Below are positions 41,555-50,384 of a DNA stretch of 64,000 nucleotides, in pieces; within the stretch, counting starts at the first letter, position 1, and every line of letters starts with the position of its first letter. The notes beneath the pieces are model-generated. The model had not been told where the DNA came from, did not search any database, and was given only the letters and a program-made list of their open reading frames with translations. Made by a program: the position numbers and the translations under genes. Where the stretch lies: IMG/VR virus record IMGVR_UViG_3300030098_002339, positions 1 to 64,000 of that record, one strand, 5' to 3'. Source of the DNA: a virus.

Positions 41555-41732
41555 GGATTTACTAGAAACTTACAAGCAAGAAATTTTTAATACAAGTTTT
41601 GCTGACGATAATAAACGCAGATCTCTTTGGATGGCATATAATATGCTAGACAAAATTAGAGGTCATTTACAGTCTATTATGGAAAGCGGAAAACTAGCTC
41701 AAAAAGATCTTGAGCAGTTAAATAAGAGCTAA
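41481..41732 (+). CDS. small head protein overlapping portal
   Basis: 83 residues from the ATG at 41481 (MEKQIREGKRAQVLLNDPLL), reading in another frame than the portal end for 74 bases. Helical, charged. Similar small genes sit between portal and scaffold in many phages. Unrecognised. Confidence 0.6.
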   Translation: MEKQIREGKRAQVLLNDPLLKQAFEDLLETYKQEIFNTSFADDNKRRSLWMAYNMLDKIRGHLQSIMESGKLAQKDLEQLNKS

Positions 41733-41780
41733 CCTATTCTAGGAGCTCAATATACGTCAACCAACAAGGAGGAACGTTAC

Positions 41781-42773
41781 ATGGCAGAAAGTACTAATGT
41801 ACAAGGTGCTGCTGATAAGATCAAAGGACTTCTGAATCCTGAACAAGGACAATCAGAACCTAAGAAAAAAGCAGAACCATCAGAGCAACCTGAAAAGATC
41901 AAACAGGAATCTTCAAAAGAGAGTCAATCAAAGTCTGAAGAAACTCCAAAAGAAGAAGCATCTGAAAATACTGAGATCAAAGAAGAAACGCAAACAGCAA
42001 CAGAGGAACCAGAACTCCACCGAGTCAAAGTACAAGGTCAAGAGTTAGAGGTTAGCCTCGATGAACTGAAAGCAGGTTATTCTAGAGACTCGGATTATAG
42101 ACAAAAAACTCATTCTTTAGGCTTAGAGAAAAAAGATCTTGAAGCTCAAAAGAGTAGTTTGCGTCAAAATTATGACAATCGTTTAAGTGAACTTAACGAC
42201 TTGATTGCAACTGCTGATGGTTTCATCAGACAACAACAAGGTAGTAAAGATCTTAAAAAACTTTGGGAAGAAGATCCCACGTCTGCAGCACGACTGGATT
42301 ACCAGTTAAGAGAACAAAACAGGCAGATAGATGATATGAAATCCAAAGCAAAAGACGCTTATCAAAAACAATATGATGAGTACCTTGATACACAGAGACA
42401 GTTAGCAGCAGCGAGAATACCAGAATACAGCGATCCTAATAAAGCTGATCAATTTAGAACTGATATGAGAACCTCTTTGAGGTCTTATGGTTTTAGTGAG
42501 CAGGAAATTGGGAATCTGGCTGATCATCGTTTTTTAATGGTGATTAGAGATGCTATGAGTTATAAATCTGTTAAAGATAGAAAACCTATAGTCCAGAAGA
42601 AGGTAGCTAACGCACCTAAAGTTGTTAAAGCTGGTGTCGCTAAACCAAGTACAGGCACAGGACGAGACGCCATAAGAAACAAAATTGGCAAGTTAGCAAA
42701 AACTGGTCATATTAAAGATGCCCAGTCTGCAATACTTGACATGATTAATCTTAAATCTCAACAAAAAAGGTAA
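41781..42773 (+). CDS. scaffolding protein
   Basis: 330 residues. Acidic, Glu/Lys/Ser-rich disordered N-terminus to ~85, coiled-coil centre, and a basic helix-rich C-terminus (AGVAKPSTGTGRDAIRNKI). Clear ribosome binding site aaggagg. Position just before the capsid gene and the composition make it the assembly scaffold. Confidence 0.8.
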   Translation: MAESTNVQGAADKIKGLLNPEQGQSEPKKKAEPSEQPEKIKQESSKESQSKSEETPKEEASENTEIKEETQTATEEPELHRVKVQGQELEVSLDELKAGYSRDSDYRQKTHSLGLEKKDLEAQKSSLRQNYDNRLSELNDLIATADGFIRQQQGSKDLKKLWEEDPTSAARLDYQLREQNRQIDDMKSKAKDAYQKQYDEYLDTQRQLAAARIPEYSDPNKADQFRTDMRTSLRSYGFSEQEIGNLADHRFLMVIRDAMSYKSVKDRKPIVQKKVANAPKVVKAGVAKPSTGTGRDAIRNKIGKLAKTGHIKDAQSAILDMINLKSQQKR

Positions 42774-42779
42774 AACACA

Positions 42780-43721
42780 ATGGCACAACCAACAAATACG
42801 TTTGATACGTATGACAGTATTGGTGAAAGAGAAGACCTGTCGGATGTTATTTATAACATCTCGCCAACTGACACTCCATTCTTAAGCTCAGCTGCTAAAG
42901 TAAAAGCAACTGCAGTTTTACACGAATGGCAAACTGACAGCTTGGCTGCAGCTTCTACATCAAACGCTGTAATCGAAGGTGACGAAGCCACTTTGGATTC
43001 TACTTCTGCAACAACTAGATTATCTAACTCTTGTCAAATTATGGACAAAACAGTTGTAATCACAGGTACGCAAGAAGCAGTTAACAAAGCTGGTAGAGCA
43101 TCTGAGATCGCTTATCAAGTAGCTAAAAGAGCTAAAGAGCTTAAAAGAGACTTGGAAGCAATGTTAACAACAAACAACGCTGAAGTAACAGGTAACGCTA
43201 CAACAGCAAGAGAAATGGGTTCATTAAGAGCATGGGTTGCTACTAATGACGTAATGGGAACTTCTGGAACATCTGGAGCAGCAGGTAATACTGCAGCAAC
43301 TGATGGAACTCAAAGAGTTTTCACAGAATCTCTCTTGAAATCTGTAATTAAATCAGTATGGGAGCAAGGTGGAAATCCAACTATGGTTATGGTTGGTCCT
43401 TTCAACAAGCAAAAATTATCAGGATTTACTGGTAATAGTACTAGATTCGATGCAGGTGCTGATGCAACTTTGTATACATCAGTTGATGTTTACGCTTCTG
43501 ACTTTGGTCAGCTTCAAGTAGTACCTAACAGATTCTCTAGAGATAGAGATGCTTGGGTATTAGACATGGATTACTGGGGAGTAGCTTTCTTAAGAGACTT
43601 TCAAATGCATGATCTTTCAAAAACTGGAGACACAGAGAAAAAACAACTTCTTTTAGAAGCAACTCTGGAATCTAGAAACGAAGCTGCAAGTGGCTGCGTA
43701 GCAGACTTGACAACATCGTAA
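42780..43721 (+). CDS. major capsid protein (SU10/DUF5309 type)
   Basis: 313 residues. N-terminus PTNTFDTYDSIGEREDLSDV, then IYNISPTDTPFLSSAAKVKA, VIEGDEAT and later PNRFSRDRDAWVLDMDYWG are hallmarks of the DUF5309/SU10 major head protein family. It carries the HK97-like fold. Follows scaffold within seven bases and is followed by hairpins. Confidence 0.9.
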   Translation: MAQPTNTFDTYDSIGEREDLSDVIYNISPTDTPFLSSAAKVKATAVLHEWQTDSLAAASTSNAVIEGDEATLDSTSATTRLSNSCQIMDKTVVITGTQEAVNKAGRASEIAYQVAKRAKELKRDLEAMLTTNNAEVTGNATTAREMGSLRAWVATNDVMGTSGTSGAAGNTAATDGTQRVFTESLLKSVIKSVWEQGGNPTMVMVGPFNKQKLSGFTGNSTRFDAGADATLYTSVDVYASDFGQLQVVPNRFSRDRDAWVLDMDYWGVAFLRDFQMHDLSKTGDTEKKQLLLEATLESRNEAASGCVADLTTS

Positions 43722-43737
43722 TAACTAAATAACTGTT

Positions 43738-43774
43738 TGGGCGAGTAACCTTAAATCTGCTCGCCCAGCAGATT
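43738..43774 (+). terminator. two alternative hairpins after capsid gene
   Basis: Stem A: tgggcgag (43738-43745) / ctcgccca (43760-43767), perfect 8 bp. Stem B: aatctgc (43754-43760) / gcagatt (43768-43774), perfect 7 bp, which includes the A right arm in its loop. The two cannot form fully together. A partial terminator, or an RNA structure setting the level of capsid versus later genes, is possible. Confidence 0.55.
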
Positions 43775-43829
43775 CTAACAATGAAGTCTTGAGAGAAGGT
43801 TAAAGGCGGAACATTAAAGGAATATAAAC

Positions 43830-44177
43830 ATGAGAACATTAAACGACTATTTTTTACATGCAGCAATCGCAGATATTAGTACAGCATCATCAACATTCGT
43901 GCCTGTACCTGATGGAGGCAAAGTAATAAAAATTATAACTGCTCTTCAAGGAGCAATTGGAACAGCTAATGGCGGAATTTCTTTCGAAATTGGTGGTACA
44001 GCAATAACTGGTGGCGGGATTACAGTAACACAATCTGGATCTGCTGCTGGGGATGTTGATACAGCAGAACCAACTGCAGCTAATGACGTTGCTGAAGATG
44101 GAACTATTGAAATGATAACTGACGGAGCTTCTAGCAACGCAGTTAAACTTAATGTAACATTCGTTATAAGAAGATAA
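43830..44177 (+). CDS. small head/decoration protein
   Basis: 115 residues with beta-strand alternation (GGKVIKIITALQGAIGTANGG, ISFEIGGTAITGGGITVTQ). Ribosome binding site aaggaat. Located between capsid and neck genes. Likely a capsid-decorating or stabilising protein. Its stop codon flows into the 77-bp repeat. Confidence 0.6.
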   Translation: MRTLNDYFLHAAIADISTASSTFVPVPDGGKVIKIITALQGAIGTANGGISFEIGGTAITGGGITVTQSGSAAGDVDTAEPTAANDVAEDGTIEMITDGASSNAVKLNVTFVIRR

Positions 44178-44252
44178 TTTAAATCGGTAAATGTTCCTGG
44201 AACGTTCTGGGAACATTACCAAAACATAAGGAGAACAAAATATGAACTATGG
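44176..44252. repeat. 77-bp exact direct repeat, copy 2
   Basis: Same 77 bases as 1-77, differing again from base 44253. In this copy the base before the repeat is the t of the taa stop of the preceding gene. Marks the junction at which the sequence of block A is taken up again by its diverged copy. Confidence 0.95.
44186..44220 (+). promoter_or_regulatory. hairpin before the tail block, copy 2
   Basis: Identical to the hairpin at 11-45 and here seen in full context, 8 bases after the stop of the head protein gene. See that entry for pairing. Confidence 0.55.
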
Positions 44253-44520
44253 TTTAAGACATGGAACTGTGCATAAGCTAACTTCTGGAAGTTCATCTTC
44301 TGCAAGTTCAGCTTTTTCAGCTAATATAGAATATATAAGAGTTGTAGGCACTATTGCTTGTCATATACATATAGCAGTATCACCAACAGCAACTACAAGT
44401 ACTACTTATTTACCTGCAGGAGAAGTTGAAGTTATTAAAGTGTCAGCTGGAGAAAAGATTGCAGTATTAAGAATTGGTGGTTCTGACGGAGAATTATACG
44501 CTACAGAATTAACTGAATAA
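44242..44520 (+). CDS. small neck/head-tail protein, copy 2
   Basis: 92 residues; MNYGLR start as in the first copy, after which they diverge strongly (REVTLEKVAT versus HGTVHKLTSG). Shares the ribosome binding site within the 77-bp repeat. Same proposed neck or head-surface role. Confidence 0.8.
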   Translation: MNYGLRHGTVHKLTSGSSSSASSAFSANIEYIRVVGTIACHIHIAVSPTATTSTTYLPAGEVEVIKVSAGEKIAVLRIGGSDGELYATELTE

Positions 44521-44858
44521 TGGGTAAAGTAAGAGCAACCGAATGGAATGCTGATGCTAGTAGAACTCGTTATATACAAGAGTCTGATGGCAAACTAACA
44601 GTTAATAATCAGCAAAACTTAAATCCTTTATTAGAAAGGAATAAGAAACTTTATACTCATAATGATGGCTATACAGCCTCAAGAGATATGAGACGGATTG
44701 CTAGTGTCCCTCCAATCATACTACAGATTTGGACTAAAGAATATAATGGGACTAATAATTGGTGGGCTTTACCTAAAGAAACACAAAAAAAAATAATGAG
44801 AACTAAACTCAACAGTAGTGATTTTAGATACTTTAAAACTTCTGAAGGAAGATTATAA
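44520..44858 (+). CDS. conserved neck protein, copy 2
   Basis: 112 residues, 19 differences from the gene at 342-680 counted by eye, with the core VPPIILQIWTKEYNGT unchanged. Single-base overlap with both neighbours. Adaptor-associated role inferred. Confidence 0.8.
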   Translation: MGKVRATEWNADASRTRYIQESDGKLTVNNQQNLNPLLERNKKLYTHNDGYTASRDMRRIASVPPIILQIWTKEYNGTNNWWALPKETQKKIMRTKLNSSDFRYFKTSEGRL

Positions 44859-45529
44859 TGGCATTAAATACTTATGCAGCTTTAAAAACAGCTATCGCTA
44901 ATTGGTTAAATCGAAGTGATTTAACAGATGAGATCGCTGATGATTTTATTAAACTTACAGAAGCTGATTTCAATTCAAAATTAAGAATAAGACAGATGGA
45001 ACAAATAGATACAATAACTATTGATTCAGAAACTGAAACTGTTCCTACTGGTTTTATTGGAGTTAGATCATTTTATATTTTATCAAGTGATACTAAATAT
45101 ACTTTAGAATACATTACACCCCATAATTTATTTGAAATAAGAGGAGGTTCTAGAACTGGTAGACCTCGTTCTTATACTATTGAGGCAGACAATGAAACAG
45201 AACAATTCAGATTTGGTCCTAGTCCTGATACTACTTACACTGGTTATTTATCATATTATAAAAACTTTGAATCTCTTAGTTCCTCTAGTGCCAACTCAAG
45301 TAATTATATTTTAAGCAATCATCCTGGAATCTATTTGTATGGTAGTCTTTACCATGCATCCAATTTTATTGGAGGAATAGATCCAGAACAAAAACAGAAT
45401 TGGTTACAAATGTACATCGCAGCTCTTGAAAGATGCGAGAATAACGATAAACAAGATAACTATGGTGGAGCACCTGTAGTTCAAAGAACAGATGTGCAAA
45501 CTGATTTATCTTTCTATAGGCGGAAATAA
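44858..45529 (+). CDS. SU10-type phage adaptor protein, copy 2
   Basis: 223 residues, identical length to the first copy and with only scattered changes (for example SSDTKYTLEY for SASTKFPLEY). Same adaptor inference. Confidence 0.75.
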   Translation: MALNTYAALKTAIANWLNRSDLTDEIADDFIKLTEADFNSKLRIRQMEQIDTITIDSETETVPTGFIGVRSFYILSSDTKYTLEYITPHNLFEIRGGSRTGRPRSYTIEADNETEQFRFGPSPDTTYTGYLSYYKNFESLSSSSANSSNYILSNHPGIYLYGSLYHASNFIGGIDPEQKQNWLQMYIAALERCENNDKQDNYGGAPVVQRTDVQTDLSFYRRK

Positions 45530-46974
45530 TGCAAGTACCTTTTGGAGAATGGTTACCTGATATACCTGATCATTTAAATAAAGGAGCTACAACTGCAACT
45601 AATGTATTCCCTGCAGCAGTTAGCTATAAACCATTTAAAGCATCACAGCAAAAATCTAATGCTTTAGATAGTCAATGCTTTGGTGCATTTTCTACAAAAG
45701 ACAATAGTGCAAACGTCTATACTTTTGCAGGAACAAAATCAAAATTATACAAATTATCTGGCGAAACATTTTCAGATGTAAGTCAAGCCAGTACTACATA
45801 CAATGCAGGAGCTGATAACTTCTGGTCATTTTCTAACTTTGGAACAACAGTTGTTGCTTCCAATGGAGAAGATACTCCACAAAAATTTGTAGTAGGAACT
45901 TCTAGTGTATTTGCAGATCTAGGTGGTTCCCCACCTATTTTTACATTTTCTGCAGTGATTAGAGATTTTCTTGTAGTAGGAAGAATTAAAACTGTTAAAA
46001 ATAGAGTTCAATGGTCTGGCATTAATGATGTTGAAACATGGACATCAGGTACTAAACAATCTGATTATCAAGACTTAGCAGATGGTGGTGAGATTACAGG
46101 TATAGTCGGAGGCGAGTATGGTTATATATTTCAAGAAAACCAAATAACTCGTATGGACTATGTGGGTGGTACAACAGTATTTAGATTTTCAGTTATATCT
46201 AAAAACAGAGGTGCTATCTTTGCTAAAGCAATAACACAAGTAGGTAAAAGAGTTTTCTTTTATGCTCAAGATGGTTTCTTTGAAATTGATGGTGAAACTA
46301 TTAGACCAATAGGACAACATAAAGTTAATGATTATTTTGAAAGTAATTTATCTGCAGGCTATCAACAAAATATTATAGCTTCTACAGATCCATTAAATCA
46401 TTTAGCAATATGGTCTTATCCTAGTACTGCTGCTACAACAGGAGTTCAAGATCGTTTACTTATTTATAATTATTCTGTTAATAGATGGTCTGTAGTAGAA
46501 ACAGCTGCTGAAATGATTTTTTTACAATTTTCAGAAGCTTATACAGTTGATACATTAGATAACGTATCAAATAGTTTGGATGATTTAAATGTATCATTTG
46601 ATTCTAGATATTGGTTAGGTGGAGTTGTTAATTTTGCAGGTTTTGATGGTGATCATAAACTTATTCAATTTGATGGAGATACTTTAGCAGCAACAATTGA
46701 AACAGGAGAAATAGAACCATCACCTGGAAGACGATCAACTGTAACAATGGTTAGACCAATAGTAGATGGAACATCTACAGCACGAGTAACAAGTCGTGCA
46801 AGAGCAGCAGATTCAGGAACAAGTACTAGCTATGCTAGTTTGCAAACAAATGGAGATATACCTGTTAGATCTTCTGGAAGGTATCATAAAGTTGGAGTTG
46901 CTATAGCAGCAGCTGCATCTTGGAATGATGCTCAAGGAGTAGATTTAATAGCAGTATCAGCAGGTAATCGATGA
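45529..46974 (+). CDS. tail nozzle-like protein, copy 2
   Basis: 481 residues, same length as the first copy; the first 200 residues differ at only a few positions and the divergence grows towards the C-terminus (LNVSFDSRYWLGG, RSTVTMVRPIVDG). Same nozzle inference; the C-terminal half would be the exposed, host-facing part. Confidence 0.75.
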   Translation: MQVPFGEWLPDIPDHLNKGATTATNVFPAAVSYKPFKASQQKSNALDSQCFGAFSTKDNSANVYTFAGTKSKLYKLSGETFSDVSQASTTYNAGADNFWSFSNFGTTVVASNGEDTPQKFVVGTSSVFADLGGSPPIFTFSAVIRDFLVVGRIKTVKNRVQWSGINDVETWTSGTKQSDYQDLADGGEITGIVGGEYGYIFQENQITRMDYVGGTTVFRFSVISKNRGAIFAKAITQVGKRVFFYAQDGFFEIDGETIRPIGQHKVNDYFESNLSAGYQQNIIASTDPLNHLAIWSYPSTAATTGVQDRLLIYNYSVNRWSVVETAAEMIFLQFSEAYTVDTLDNVSNSLDDLNVSFDSRYWLGGVVNFAGFDGDHKLIQFDGDTLAATIETGEIEPSPGRRSTVTMVRPIVDGTSTARVTSRARAADSGTSTSYASLQTNGDIPVRSSGRYHKVGVAIAAAASWNDAQGVDLIAVSAGNR

Positions 46975-47120
46975 GTGATACAATAGATATAGATAATATA
47001 AGATTTGCATTTTCAGAAACTGACTACTTTCAAAGAGAAGTAGAAAGATCTGTTAATGAATTAATACTAAAAAACAACCAGGAAAATGACAAAGCATTTA
47101 TCTGGTTTATGGGAGGATAA
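46971..47120 (+). CDS. 49-residue acidic protein, copy 2
   Basis: Same start overlap (atga) and length as in copy 1, with a single amino-acid change visible (DKAFIWF for DKTFIWF). Conservation confirms a functional short gene. Confidence 0.75.
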   Translation: MSDTIDIDNIRFAFSETDYFQREVERSVNELILKNNQENDKAFIWFMGG

Positions 47121-47123
47121 TAA

Positions 47124-49412
47124 ATGGCAGGATCATATATAGGCAAATACGATACAACAGCTGCTAATAATACTGCAACAGGCACAGGTTCGGTTAGTAT
47201 AGCTGAAGGTATGCTGCCTTCTAATGTTAATAATGCTATGCGTGATATTATGGCGGACATTAGGCAATGGTATAATTCAGCTGAATGGATTGAATACGGA
47301 GATGGAGCAGGATCATATACACCTGCTTATGCATCAGGAACAAGTTTTACAATTGCAGGTGCAGATGTAACTTCTGCTTACCATGTAGGTAGAAGAGTTA
47401 AAGCAGTAGGTTCGTCTACAGGAACAATTTACGGATCAATTACTGCTACAAGTTTTTCAACAAATACAACAGTTACAGTTTCTTGGGATTCAGGTTCACT
47501 ATCTAGTGAATCTTTAACAATTTATATTGGTATTACAAGTGCAACAAACACTTCAATGCCAGAAACTCCATCTATTACTGGAGATTATACATTAGATGTA
47601 TCAGGCGATATTATCCTAGATGCTGATGGCGGAGATGTATTCTTTAAAGATGGTGGTACTACCTTTGGAAGTGCTACTAATTCTTCAGGTAATTTAATTA
47701 TTAAATCAGGTACAACAACAGCTTTAACATTTAGTGGAGCTAATGCTACCCTTGCTGGAGATTTAACAATCTCTGGTGATGATTTAACAATGGGTACTAA
47801 TACTTCAGGAATGTTATTAGTAGCTGATGGTACAAATTTTAATCCAGTAGCAGTTAGTGGAGATGTTACTATGGCTTCTAATGGAGCAGTAACAATTGCT
47901 TCAACAGCTGTAGAAAATTCTATGTTAGCTGGATCTATTGCTGATAGCAAATTATCTACAATTTCAACAGCAGATAAAGTTGCTGGTGGAGCTATTCAAA
48001 TTGATAGTGGTACTGATGGTACATCTATTACATTAGCAGATACAGATAAATTTTTAGTTGATGATGGTGGTACAACAAAATATGTTAATGCCTCTCAAAT
48101 TAATAGTTATGTAAGTGCTTCCGTTGCAGCAGACGATCTTGGATCTGGTGATGCCGCAATTAATCTAACAACTTCATCTGGCAATATTACAATTGATGCA
48201 GCAGCTAATGATAGTGATATTATATTTAAAGGAACAGATGCAACTTCCGATATTACAATGCTTACATTGGATGGAAGTGAAGCAGGACACGCAACTTTTA
48301 ATAGTCACGTATCTGTTGGTGGATCTAATAACGAATTAAGATTTTATGAAGGTGCAAACTATATAGGTTTTGAAGCACCCGCTTTATCAGGAGATCAAAT
48401 ATGGGTATTACCTGCAGCAGATGGATCTTCGGATCAAGTATTAAAAACAGATGGCTCAGGTAATTTAGGTTGGGCTTCTGTTACAGGTACAATTACTGCT
48501 TTAAATAATCAATCAGCTAATCGATTAACTACAATCGGTTCAACAACAACACAGTTAGATGGTGAAGCAAATTTAACTTTCACAGGTTCAGCATTAACTT
48601 GTATAGGAACAATTACAGTTGGTGTAGATGACACAGGACATGACGTTAAGTTCTTTGGTGCAACAGCTAGTAGATACTGGTTATGGGATGAATCAGCAGA
48701 TGGTGTAGTACAACAAGGTACATTAACTGTTGGAGTTGACGATACTGGATATGATGTAAAATTCTTTGGAGCTACAGCAAGTGCTTATATGCAATGGGAT
48801 GAATCAGAAGATGATTTAATCCTAGGTGGTGCTGCAAGAATAGTTGTCCCAGAAGGACAATTAGTATTAGGTAGTACAGCTGTAAGTTCAACTGCAGCAG
48901 AATTAAATTTATTAGATGGTGTTTCAGGATTAGTACAAGCAGATCTAACTAAATTAGCAGCAGTTAATTCTACAGACGCAGAACTTAATATATTAGATGG
49001 TTCAGCTAAATCTACATCTTCAATTACATTAGCAGATACTGATGCTTTAATTGTTATAGATGGGAATACAACAAAACAAATTCCTGTTTCAGATATTAAA
49101 ACATACAATCCAGGTGGAACTGCATGGCAAGCTGTTGTTACAGGTAATACAACAATGGTTTCTGGTAGAGGTTATTTTGTTAATACAACTTCAGCTGCAA
49201 TTACAATGACATTACCTGCATCTCCTTCATTAGGAGATAGTGTAACGGTTATTGATTATGCAGGAACAGCAGATTCAAATAATATTACGATAGGAAGAAA
49301 CTCTCAAAAAATTCATGGAGCTTCTGAGGATTTAACAGTAGCAACAGAACGAGCTGCCTTTACATTAGTATTTACAGATTCTACTCAAGGTTGGCTCTTA
49401 ACGGAGAAATAA
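47124..49412 (+). CDS. tail fibre, copy 2, different middle
   Basis: 762 residues. N-terminal ~170 and C-terminal ~90 residues match the copy-1 fibre, while the middle is unrelated: LTVGVDDTGYDVKFFGATAS units and AELNLLDGV repeats replace the IADDAI repeats. Classic exchange of the host-facing part between conserved ends. Confidence 0.8.
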   Translation: MAGSYIGKYDTTAANNTATGTGSVSIAEGMLPSNVNNAMRDIMADIRQWYNSAEWIEYGDGAGSYTPAYASGTSFTIAGADVTSAYHVGRRVKAVGSSTGTIYGSITATSFSTNTTVTVSWDSGSLSSESLTIYIGITSATNTSMPETPSITGDYTLDVSGDIILDADGGDVFFKDGGTTFGSATNSSGNLIIKSGTTTALTFSGANATLAGDLTISGDDLTMGTNTSGMLLVADGTNFNPVAVSGDVTMASNGAVTIASTAVENSMLAGSIADSKLSTISTADKVAGGAIQIDSGTDGTSITLADTDKFLVDDGGTTKYVNASQINSYVSASVAADDLGSGDAAINLTTSSGNITIDAAANDSDIIFKGTDATSDITMLTLDGSEAGHATFNSHVSVGGSNNELRFYEGANYIGFEAPALSGDQIWVLPAADGSSDQVLKTDGSGNLGWASVTGTITALNNQSANRLTTIGSTTTQLDGEANLTFTGSALTCIGTITVGVDDTGHDVKFFGATASRYWLWDESADGVVQQGTLTVGVDDTGYDVKFFGATASAYMQWDESEDDLILGGAARIVVPEGQLVLGSTAVSSTAAELNLLDGVSGLVQADLTKLAAVNSTDAELNILDGSAKSTSSITLADTDALIVIDGNTTKQIPVSDIKTYNPGGTAWQAVVTGNTTMVSGRGYFVNTTSAAITMTLPASPSLGDSVTVIDYAGTADSNNITIGRNSQKIHGASEDLTVATERAAFTLVFTDSTQGWLLTEK
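48606..48828 (+). repeat. 111-bp tandem repeat inside fibre, copy 2
   Basis: A unit encoding GTITVGVDDTGHDVKFFGAT starts at 48606 and recurs at 48717 as GTLTVGVDDTGYDVKFFGAT, 37 codons later. Absent from the copy-1 fibre. Confidence 0.75.
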
Positions 49413-49415
49413 TAA

Positions 49416-50384
49416 ATGGCTGATTATAAAGCTATCAAGGGCTGGACTATTCAAACAGTTTCTAGTGATCCTAGTAATCCTATTAAAGGACAGGTGTGGT
49501 ATAATTCAACACTTGGAAAATTAAGAGGTGCTAAATTAGCTGCTGGTGCTTGGAGCACAGGAGCTAATGTAGGAACAGCAAGAGCTAATCCAGAAGGTGC
49601 TGATAGATCAACACCATCCGCAGGTTTAATTTTTGGTGGAAGAACAAGTGGATCAGCAGGTGGTGGAGATACAGAAGAATATAATGGAACAGCTTGGTCT
49701 GAACAAAATGATTTAAATGTTAATCGTTGGCGAGGTGGTGGTGCTGGAACTCAAACAGCAGGATTTAGTTTTGGAGGATCAACAGGACCTACAGCTCACG
49801 TTGGAACAGCAGAGACCTATGATGGTACAAGCTGGACTGAAGTTGGCGATCTTACTTCTACTACCAGACCTAATACAGTAGGATTTGGATTACAAACAGC
49901 AGCTTTATGCGTTGCTGGATATGGTGTAGCGGTTGTAGAACAATATAATGGTTCTTCTTGGTCAGAAGTCGGAGATTTAAATACTGCTAGAGGTTCTATG
50001 GCAGGATGCGGATCAACAACAGCAGGACTTGTAGCACAAGGAGAATCTCCAGGTGGTAATATAGATTCAGTAGAACAATGGGATGGTTCAAGCTGGACTG
50101 AAGTTGCAGATTGTAATACTGCTCGAAATCAACCAGGTGGAGGTGGAACATCTACTTCTTCTATATGTTTTGGTGGCGATCCTTCTGCTTTAACAGAAAA
50201 CTGGGATGGTTCTTCTTGGACTGAAGTGGGTGATATGTCTACAGCAAGAGGTCGTGCCGCAGCAGCAGGAACATCGAGTTCTGCATTTTGTGCAGCAGGT
50301 GCAACACCAGGAGCAACGACTGGAGTTAATAATACAGAAGAATGGGATCAATCAGTATCTGGAAATAATTGGGATACAACATAA
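49416..50384 (+). CDS. kelch-like repeat protein, one propeller, copy 2
   Basis: 322 residues with leader MADYKAIKGWTIQTVSSDP and collar GQVWYNSTLGKLRG, then about six repeats (YNGSSWSE, DLNTAR, TTAGLVAQG). Leader conserved but repeat loops differ from the copy at 5023. One six-bladed propeller expected. Confidence 0.75.
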   Translation: MADYKAIKGWTIQTVSSDPSNPIKGQVWYNSTLGKLRGAKLAAGAWSTGANVGTARANPEGADRSTPSAGLIFGGRTSGSAGGGDTEEYNGTAWSEQNDLNVNRWRGGGAGTQTAGFSFGGSTGPTAHVGTAETYDGTSWTEVGDLTSTTRPNTVGFGLQTAALCVAGYGVAVVEQYNGSSWSEVGDLNTARGSMAGCGSTTAGLVAQGESPGGNIDSVEQWDGSSWTEVADCNTARNQPGGGGTSTSSICFGGDPSALTENWDGSSWTEVGDMSTARGRAAAAGTSSSAFCAAGATPGATTGVNNTEEWDQSVSGNNWDTT

